From Massiliimalia sp964370215 (lineage in GTDB: Bacteria > Bacillota > Clostridia > Oscillospirales > Ruminococcaceae), in the NCBI GenBank assembly GCA_964370215.1, contig CAYJIM010000042.1, positions 1 to 20,438 on the forward strand: a DNA stretch of 20,438 bases, written 5' to 3'. Under the pieces are notes generated by a model. It did no database searches and was not told where the DNA came from. It saw nothing but the letters and a program-made list of their open reading frames with translations. The translations under genes were made by a program, and so were the position numbers. Within the stretch, counting starts at the first letter, position 1, and each line of letters starts with the position of its first letter. This document shows positions 16,181 through 20,438 of this stretch, in pieces.

Positions 16181-16230
16181 CCCCACCTCTTTCCACAAAA
16201 ATTCACCCCAATTCACCATACTTCACCACC
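16181..16230 (-). promoter_or_regulatory. MraZ operator: five direct repeats with exact 10-bp period
   Basis: On the plus strand the trinucleotide CAC recurs at 16184, 16194, 16204, 16214 and 16224, each inside a similar decamer; on the minus strand the core reads GTG followed by AA or GG. A spacing of one helical turn places all repeats on one face of the DNA. Known MraZ sites in other bacteria are arrays of short G-rich direct repeats about 10 bp apart. The array lies just downstream of the predicted transcription start and ends within the mraZ ribosome site, so bound MraZ would block its own operon. Confidence 0.8.
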
Positions 16231-16242
16231 GAGGCTGTTTTT

Positions 16243-16271
16243 ATTATAAAGGACAAGGACTAATATTGCAA
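16243..16271 (-). promoter_or_regulatory. Main dcw operon promoter
   Basis: Minus-strand TTGCAA (16266-16271) and TATAAT (16243-16248) are separated by exactly 17 bp. The -10 box is perfect and the -35 box matches at 4 of 6 positions. Transcription should start near 16236, immediately before the MraZ repeats. No other strong promoter is apparent until the ftsQ-ftsZ spacer. Confidence 0.75.
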
Positions 16272-16444
16272 GTTTTATGCGGGCAAAAAGTGTGAAATTT
16301 GCAAGGTTTTTGCGCTTTTTTTGAAATTGTAATCTTTTTGTCACCTTTTTCGAACAAGCGTTCCTTATTTTTTACCGAAATCCTAAGCTCAAACGTCTTT
16401 TCCATCTTGCGCCTACAAGTTTTCAATAATCCGCAAAATACTAT

Positions 16445-16473
16445 TTTACTTTTCATAGGTTTTTTGTTATAAT
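16445..16473 (+). promoter_or_regulatory. Promoter of the divergent zinc-ribbon/fabV unit
   Basis: TTTACT (16445-16450) and TATAAT (16468-16473) are 17 bp apart, with a perfect -10 box. The leader contains a small inverted repeat GATCTC/GAGATC (16499-16504 with 16513-16518) just before the ribosome site. The stretch 16272-16444 between the two divergent promoters is AT-rich and holds nothing else that I can identify. Confidence 0.6.
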
Positions 16474-16536
16474 AAGGATATTATGACCATAACAAAAAGA
16501 TCTCGTTTACAAGAGATCATCGAAAGGTGAATGATC

Positions 16537-17298
16537 ATGTTTTGTCCCAAGTGTGGAACTGCATATACCGGTGACTATTGTATACGATGTGGCACCAAAC
16601 AACCGGATTTTGAAACGCCAACTACCCCACCGCCCAACGTGAGGTCCGACACTGCTCTTTGGCAAATGTCGCCACAAGAGTCACAGCAAGCTGAGCAAGG
16701 GCCTGTCTACGGACAGGAAAATCCCTTCACCACCAATTATCTGTGGCTGTTGCGCAATCGTCCTGATTTGACAACACATAAACTGGCAACTTGGGTCAAA
16801 GTAACCATCGGTGCCGTCGCATTACTCTACCTTGTCTCTATTGTGCTCTCGACTATCTTACAGGTCGTTGTCCTCTTCAGTGAGATGGAAAATGATTACA
16901 GCACCTATGAGTTTGAGTATTCCACCGACTCCTTTGACAGTGCTTTTGACGACCTCTTCTCGGACGACTCCCCCACGCCGGAGCCACCCGCAACATCAGA
17001 GAACGCCAGCAGTGAGGCCGAGAATTTCCCGACCGCACCACAAAGTGCGACCGATACGGGCACTTCGCTCTATCCAAATGGTATTTCCATTGCCGAATAC
17101 CGTGCACTTTCCCTCGGCATGTCCTATGCAGAAGTCAGCGCCATTGTCGGTGGTGATGGGATTATCACTGCTGTGGATGTAGACGGCGCCAATACCTTCA
17201 CCGCACTGTGGATCGGCGAATACAATGCCAACGCATCAGTGGCGATGACTTTTATCGATCAAAAACTTGATACTGTAATACCTGACGCACTCTTCTAA
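16537..17298 (+). CDS. Zinc-ribbon single-pass membrane protein
   Basis: This 253-residue protein begins with a zinc ribbon (Cys3, Cys6, Cys15, Cys18 in CPKCG and CIRCGTK). A Pro/Gln-rich stretch and one transmembrane helix (about 87-115) follow. Beyond it lies an acidic, Ser/Pro-rich spacer (about 118-180). The C-terminal domain (about 183-248) contains SLGMSYAEVSAIVGG and a Trp plus Val-rich strand pattern like the small SmpA/BamE-like or DUF3862 domains of Gram-positive lipoproteins and membrane proteins. Topology should put the ribbon inside and the BamE-like domain outside. ATG 16537 is preferred because AAAGGTG lies 7 bases upstream; ATG 16531 is too close to it. It is divergent from mraZ and 18 bp before the DUF1015 gene. 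Function unknown. Confidence 0.85.
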   Translation: MFCPKCGTAYTGDYCIRCGTKQPDFETPTTPPPNVRSDTALWQMSPQESQQAEQGPVYGQENPFTTNYLWLLRNRPDLTTHKLATWVKVTIGAVALLYLVSIVLSTILQVVVLFSEMENDYSTYEFEYSTDSFDSAFDDLFSDDSPTPEPPATSENASSEAENFPTAPQSATDTGTSLYPNGISIAEYRALSLGMSYAEVSAIVGGDGIITAVDVDGANTFTALWIGEYNANASVAMTFIDQKLDTVIPDALF

Positions 17299-17316
17299 AT
17301 CAAAAGGAGGAACTTT

Positions 17317-18552
17317 ATGAAACACCGTTGTTTTGCTGCTAACCTTTTGCTCCCCCCTGCCACAGAGGCACCGCTATTTAGCGTGGTGGCCTGCGACCAG
17401 TACACCGCGCAACCGGTATACTGGCAAGCTGTTTCGGATTTGGTCGGCAGTGCCACTTCCTCCTATCACATGACCTACCCGGAGGTTTATCTCGGCACAG
17501 AAGATCCTGCTGTGCGCATCACCGCCATCAACAACGCTATGCGAAATGCACTTGACAGTGATTTTTTTGAGGAAATCCCAAACGGTATGGTACTGGTCAA
17601 GCGTCGTTTGCGAAACGGTACCACCCGTACTGGACTGGTCTGCTGTATCGACCTTGAGGATTATGACTTTCATGCAGGTTCAACTGCGCTCATCCGTGCA
17701 ACAGAGGGCACGGTACTCTCTCGCATCCCACCAAGGGTACAGGTACGCACCGATGCCCCCATAGAATTTCCGCATGTCATGCTACTGATTGATGATCCAA
17801 AGCAAACGGTGCTAGAACCCCTTGACTCCGCTACACTACCCTGCTGCTATGATTTTGATCTGATGCAGGACAGCGGCCATCTACAGGGATTTTTATTGGA
17901 TGAGGGCGCACAGCAGCAGGTGCATCAAGCACTGGAGAGTCTTGTTTCTGCCGACCCTTCCCCCCACCCATTGCTGTTTGCCGTTGGGGACGGCAATCAC
18001 TCCCTAGCAACGGCAAAGACCTGTTATGAGGCCATCAAGCAAACGATGGGTGAACAGGCTTATGATCATCCGGCACGTTATGCGTTGGTGGAAATTGTCA
18101 ATCTACACGACCCTTCGCTCACCTTTGAGGCCATTCATCGCATTGTCCTTGATACCAATGTCGATCACCTCCTTGGTAGTTTCACTGCATGGCTGAATGC
18201 TGTGCCCGAGGCAATAGAGGGTGGACAACAGGTGACGGTGGTGCAGGATGGTAAGCAAACCATTTACACCATCCAGTCTCCCAAAAGCCACCTTGCTGTC
18301 GGCAGTGTACAAGCCTTTTTGGATTACTACTTGCAGACGCAAAGCGGTGAAGTGGATTATATCCACGGTGAAGAGGTTGTCGTTTCATTATCCAAACAGC
18401 AACATACGGTAGGATTTCTATTCCCTGCCATGCAAAAAAACGAGCTGTTTGAAACGGTACACACCGACGGTGTCCTTCCGCGTAAAACCTTTTCTATGGG
18501 AGAGGCGGAGGACAAACGTTTTTACCTTGAGGGTCGTCGTTTGACCCGATAA
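17317..18552 (+). CDS. DUF1015 family protein
   Basis: The 411-residue product has the landmarks of the DUF1015 family: ACDQYTAQPVYW (25-36), IRATEGTVLSRIPPR (126-140), AVGDGNHSLATAK (222-234) and the C-terminal LPRKTFSMGEAEDKRFYLE (387-405). No signal peptide or membrane segment is visible, so it should be cytoplasmic. The conserved GDGNHS and Asp/Arg motifs suggest an enzyme or nucleotide/ligand binder, but no reaction is established for the family as far as I know. AGGAGG sits just before the ATG. It lies 18 bp after the zinc-ribbon gene and 61 bp before fabV, so shared transcription is likely. Confidence 0.9.
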   Translation: MKHRCFAANLLLPPATEAPLFSVVACDQYTAQPVYWQAVSDLVGSATSSYHMTYPEVYLGTEDPAVRITAINNAMRNALDSDFFEEIPNGMVLVKRRLRNGTTRTGLVCCIDLEDYDFHAGSTALIRATEGTVLSRIPPRVQVRTDAPIEFPHVMLLIDDPKQTVLEPLDSATLPCCYDFDLMQDSGHLQGFLLDEGAQQQVHQALESLVSADPSPHPLLFAVGDGNHSLATAKTCYEAIKQTMGEQAYDHPARYALVEIVNLHDPSLTFEAIHRIVLDTNVDHLLGSFTAWLNAVPEAIEGGQQVTVVQDGKQTIYTIQSPKSHLAVGSVQAFLDYYLQTQSGEVDYIHGEEVVVSLSKQQHTVGFLFPAMQKNELFETVHTDGVLPRKTFSMGEAEDKRFYLEGRRLTR

Positions 18553-18576
18553 GTCCTACCAAAACACATCAAAACC

Positions 18577-18593
18577 ACCAAACGGTGTTTGGT
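18577..18593 (+). other. Small hairpin between the DUF1015 gene and fabV
   Basis: ACCAAAC (18577-18583) pairs with GTTTGGT (18587-18593) around a 3-base loop. It lies directly before the fabV ribosome site (AAAGGAG) and lacks a U tract. It could be a regulator half-site pair or an RNA element tuning fabV; it does not look like a terminator. Confidence 0.3.
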
Positions 18594-18613
18594 TTATAAA
18601 GGAGAAAATCACT

Positions 18614-19774
18614 ATGGTTGTCGTTCCAAAAATTCGCGGATTCATCTGCACCACTGCACACCCAATCGGTTGTGCCGAACACGTCAAACAACAAATTGCC
18701 GTTGTCAAACAAAACGGTACCTTCCAAGGGCCTAAAAAAGTATTGGTTCTTGGTGGCTCGACGGGTTATGGCCTGTCCTCACGCATTGCCGCCGCCTTCG
18801 GTGCTGGGGCCGCTACCCTTGCGGTATCCTTTGAGCGCCCCTCCAATGGCAAACGACCTGCCTCCGCAGGGTTTTACAACAACGTTGCCTTTGACACCTT
18901 GGCAGCAGAAGAAGGCCTCTATGCAAAAACCATTTTGGGCGACGCCTTTTCCAAAGAGATCAAACAACAAGTAGTTGATACCATCAAAGAAGACCTCGGC
19001 AAGGTAGATCTTGTCATCTACTCTTTGGCGACTCCACGCCGTACCCTAGCGGACGGTTCTTCCGTTTCATCGGTACTCAAAACGGTGGGTGCCCCTTACC
19101 AAAACAAAACCATCAACCTTGCAGATCGCACCGTTTCGGATGTGACCATTGAACCTGCAAATGACCAAGAAATTGCCGATACCATCAAAGTCATGGGTGG
19201 TGAAGACTGGACAGAGTGGATGCAACTGCTTGCCGACAACGATGTACTGGCAAATGGCGCTACCACGCTTGCTTATTCCTATATTGGCCCTACCATGACC
19301 CACGCCATCTATCGTGACGGTACCATCGGGCAGGCAAAAAAACATCTGCACCAAACCGCCAACGAACTGACCCAACGCTTCAGTGACCTTGACCTACACG
19401 CCTACATTTCGGTCAACAAAGCATTGGTCACCCAAGCAAGCGCTGCCATCCCAATTGTTCCTCTCTATATCACCATACTCTATCGCACCATGAAAGAAAA
19501 AGGCCTACACGAGGGTTGTATCGAGCAGATGGATCGGATGATGCGCGAAAAGCTGTATGTTGCTGCCCCTGTGGTCGATGAGGAAGGCCTCATCCGTATG
19601 GATGACTGGGAAATGAGCCCGGAAGTGCAACAGGAAGTAGCCGGCGCATTCACCGGTATCAACGACGATAATCTTTTGCAATTTGCAGATATTGACGGCT
19701 ATTGGCAAGACTTTAGACAGATGTTTGGCTTTGATTTTGCCGCCGTCGATTACGATGCAGATGTCACCCTGTAA
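18614..19774 (+). CDS. fabV: FabV-type trans-2-enoyl-ACP/CoA reductase (TER)
   Basis: FabV/TER enzymes reduce the trans-2 double bond of enoyl-ACP or enoyl-CoA with NAD(P)H, serving fatty acid synthesis or butyrate-type pathways. The 386-residue length is close to the family norm (about 400). The N-terminus MVVVPKIRGFICTTAHPIGC is characteristic, GGSTGYGLSSR (47-57) is the cofactor loop, and the catalytic pair is Tyr233 and Lys242 with the Y-x8-K spacing that separates FabV from FabI (Y-x6-K). IYSLATPRR (135-143) is also typical. AAAGGAG precedes the ATG. It is followed 27 bp later by a DtxR-family regulator. Whether the substrate is acyl-ACP or crotonyl-CoA cannot be told from sequence alone. 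FabV enzymes are usually triclosan-tolerant. Confidence 0.95.
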   Translation: MVVVPKIRGFICTTAHPIGCAEHVKQQIAVVKQNGTFQGPKKVLVLGGSTGYGLSSRIAAAFGAGAATLAVSFERPSNGKRPASAGFYNNVAFDTLAAEEGLYAKTILGDAFSKEIKQQVVDTIKEDLGKVDLVIYSLATPRRTLADGSSVSSVLKTVGAPYQNKTINLADRTVSDVTIEPANDQEIADTIKVMGGEDWTEWMQLLADNDVLANGATTLAYSYIGPTMTHAIYRDGTIGQAKKHLHQTANELTQRFSDLDLHAYISVNKALVTQASAAIPIVPLYITILYRTMKEKGLHEGCIEQMDRMMREKLYVAAPVVDEEGLIRMDDWEMSPEVQQEVAGAFTGINDDNLLQFADIDGYWQDFRQMFGFDFAAVDYDADVTL

Positions 19775-19801
19775 ACCACTGAAAAAAGAGAGGTTATCGG
19801 T

Positions 19802-20173
19802 ATGAAAATACAAGAGTCCGCAGAAAATTATTTGGAAACGATTTTGGTGCTCGGTCGCCGTAACGGCAATGTCCGTTCTGTGGACATCGCAAATGAACTC
19901 GGATTTTCAAAACCGAGTGTCAGTGTTGCGATGAAGCAGTTTCGTGAAAACAAATTGATTGTGGTGGATGGTCACGGGCATATCACCCTCACCGAAGAAG
20001 GTCGCGCCATCGCAGAACGCACCTATGAGCGCCACCGCATGCTCATCACATTTTTAACAAAAATCGGTGTACAGGAAGAAACCGCAAGCGAAGACGCATG
20101 CCGTATGGAACACGTCATCTCTGAAGAAACCTTCCAGTGTATGCAGGCATTTTTAGAGCGTGGCACCCTGTAA
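19802..20173 (+). CDS. DtxR/MntR-family metal-dependent repressor (short form)
   Basis: The 123-residue protein has a winged helix with the recognition region SVDIANELGFSKPSVSVAMKQF (about 26-47) and the wing GHGHITLTEEG, followed by the dimerisation and metal-binding helices. It lacks the C-terminal SH3-like domain, as in MntR. The metal ligands align as Asn9, Glu12, His78, Cys100, Glu103 and His104. Cys100 in DACRMEH matches the iron-type DtxR/IdeR site rather than the Glu of MntR, while Asn9 replaces the Met or Asp usual there. Iron sensing is more likely than manganese, but this is inference. It is the last gene of the unit, before a strong terminator. Confidence 0.9.
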   Translation: MKIQESAENYLETILVLGRRNGNVRSVDIANELGFSKPSVSVAMKQFRENKLIVVDGHGHITLTEEGRAIAERTYERHRMLITFLTKIGVQEETASEDACRMEHVISEETFQCMQAFLERGTL

Positions 20174-20220
20174 GATCAAATGATAGAGGAGAACAGTCAG
20201 GGCAATAGGCTGTAGTTCCA

Positions 20221-20260
20221 AAAAATAGTGTAGTAACGAGAGTTGCTACACTATTTTTTG
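20221..20260. terminator. Strong bidirectional terminator after the dtxR-type gene
   Basis: AAAAAATAGTGTAG (20221-20234) pairs perfectly with CTACACTATTTTTT (20247-20260). Inside, AAC pairs with GTT across one mismatch, around a GAGA loop. The T run gives a U tract on the plus strand and the A run gives one on the minus strand. It would end the 16537-20173 transcript and may have come with the IS remnant. Confidence 0.8.
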
Positions 20261-20280
20261 CAGTTTTTGGAATTTTAATA

Positions 20281-20421
20281 CTATGAGAATATCCTTCCAT
20301 CTGATTTCTCCTCAGAGGGTGGAATAGCTATATCTGCCTTTGATTTCCCGTTGTTATACAATTGAACCATCTGCTGTTTGAATTCTTCGGTAAATTCTCT
20401 TCGTTGTCGTTTTTTGGTCAT
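20281..20421 (-). pseudogene. IS3-family transposase OrfA, 5' fragment
   Basis: The 46-residue reading frame begins MTKKRQRREFTEEFKQQMV and continues to NGKSKADIA, the conserved helix-turn-helix start of IS3-family OrfA proteins (usually about 90-100 aa). From residue 33 it departs from the family and stops after 14 unrelated residues. AGGAG precedes the ATG. The DNA-binding domain is incomplete, so activity is not expected. Confidence 0.65.
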
Positions 20422-20438
20422 GTAATCATCTCCTTTTT

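Larger units (their letters stand above)
20211..20438 (-). mobile_element. Decayed IS3-type element running off the right edge
   Basis: A truncated transposase reading frame (20281-20421) is followed, in its own direction, by about 70 bp that end in a sequence starting TGTAGTTCC (20211) on the plus strand, a plausible IS3-type terminus beginning with TG. The 3' part of orfA and all of orfB are missing, so an internal deletion is inferred. The other end lies outside the window, so the boundaries are tentative. Confidence 0.4.

Noticed and set aside
1..20438. CRISPR arrays, tRNA or rRNA genes, prophage
   Set aside because: No regularly spaced repeat-spacer pattern, RNA gene signature or phage gene was seen; the only regular array is the 10-bp MraZ operator.

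Overview
The window looks like a chromosome segment from a spore-forming, low-to-mid GC Firmicute of class Clostridia. An Oscillospiraceae/Ruminococcaceae-type gut anaerobe is my inference, not something the sequence proves. Support comes from AGGAGG-type ribosome sites, frequent GTG/TTG starts, a PdaA-type (spore cortex) deacetylase, a SpoVD/PBP2B-like transpeptidase with PASTA domains, a meso-DAP-type MurE and a FabV/TER-type enoyl reductase.

Layout. Positions 1-403 hold no gene, only a small hairpin-rich repeat, a terminator-like hairpin and two tandem hairpins in front of a lipoprotein polysaccharide deacetylase (404-1453, +). A perfect 16-bp bidirectional terminator separates it from the division and cell wall (dcw) cluster. 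That cluster fills 1502-16178 on the minus strand. In transcription order it is mraZ, rsmH, ftsL-like, class B PBP, murE, murF, a degenerate mraY, ftsW, murG, murA, ftsQ/divIB, ftsZ. It starts at a strong sigma-A-type promoter (TTGCAA, 17 bp, TATAAT) followed at once by five direct repeats spaced exactly 10 bp, the expected form of a MraZ operator. ftsZ has its own near-consensus promoter. A divergent plus-strand unit (16537-20173) encodes a zinc-ribbon membrane protein, a DUF1015 protein, FabV and a DtxR-family regulator, and ends at a strong hairpin. The right edge carries a decayed IS3-type element.

How the genes work together. MurA, MurE, MurF and MurG make peptidoglycan precursors, FtsW and the class B PBP polymerise and cross-link septal wall, FtsQ and FtsL link them to the divisome, FtsZ organises the ring, and MraZ/RsmH sit at the head as regulator and rRNA methyltransferase.

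The most unusual point is the mraY slot. The encoded membrane protein is clearly MraY-derived and has an intact reading frame and a good ribosome site. It keeps the first Asp-Asp motif but has lost the NLTDGLDG motif, the third catalytic Asp (GDTGS) and the HHH motif. It should therefore be a non-catalytic MraY paralogue or a strongly repurposed enzyme. murD, which normally follows mraY, is absent from the cluster. Other points of interest are a hairpin-packed murG-murA spacer whose outer hairpins resemble the murG 3' end, a hairpin between ftsL and the PBP gene, and a six-codon ORF that overlaps the ftsL start.
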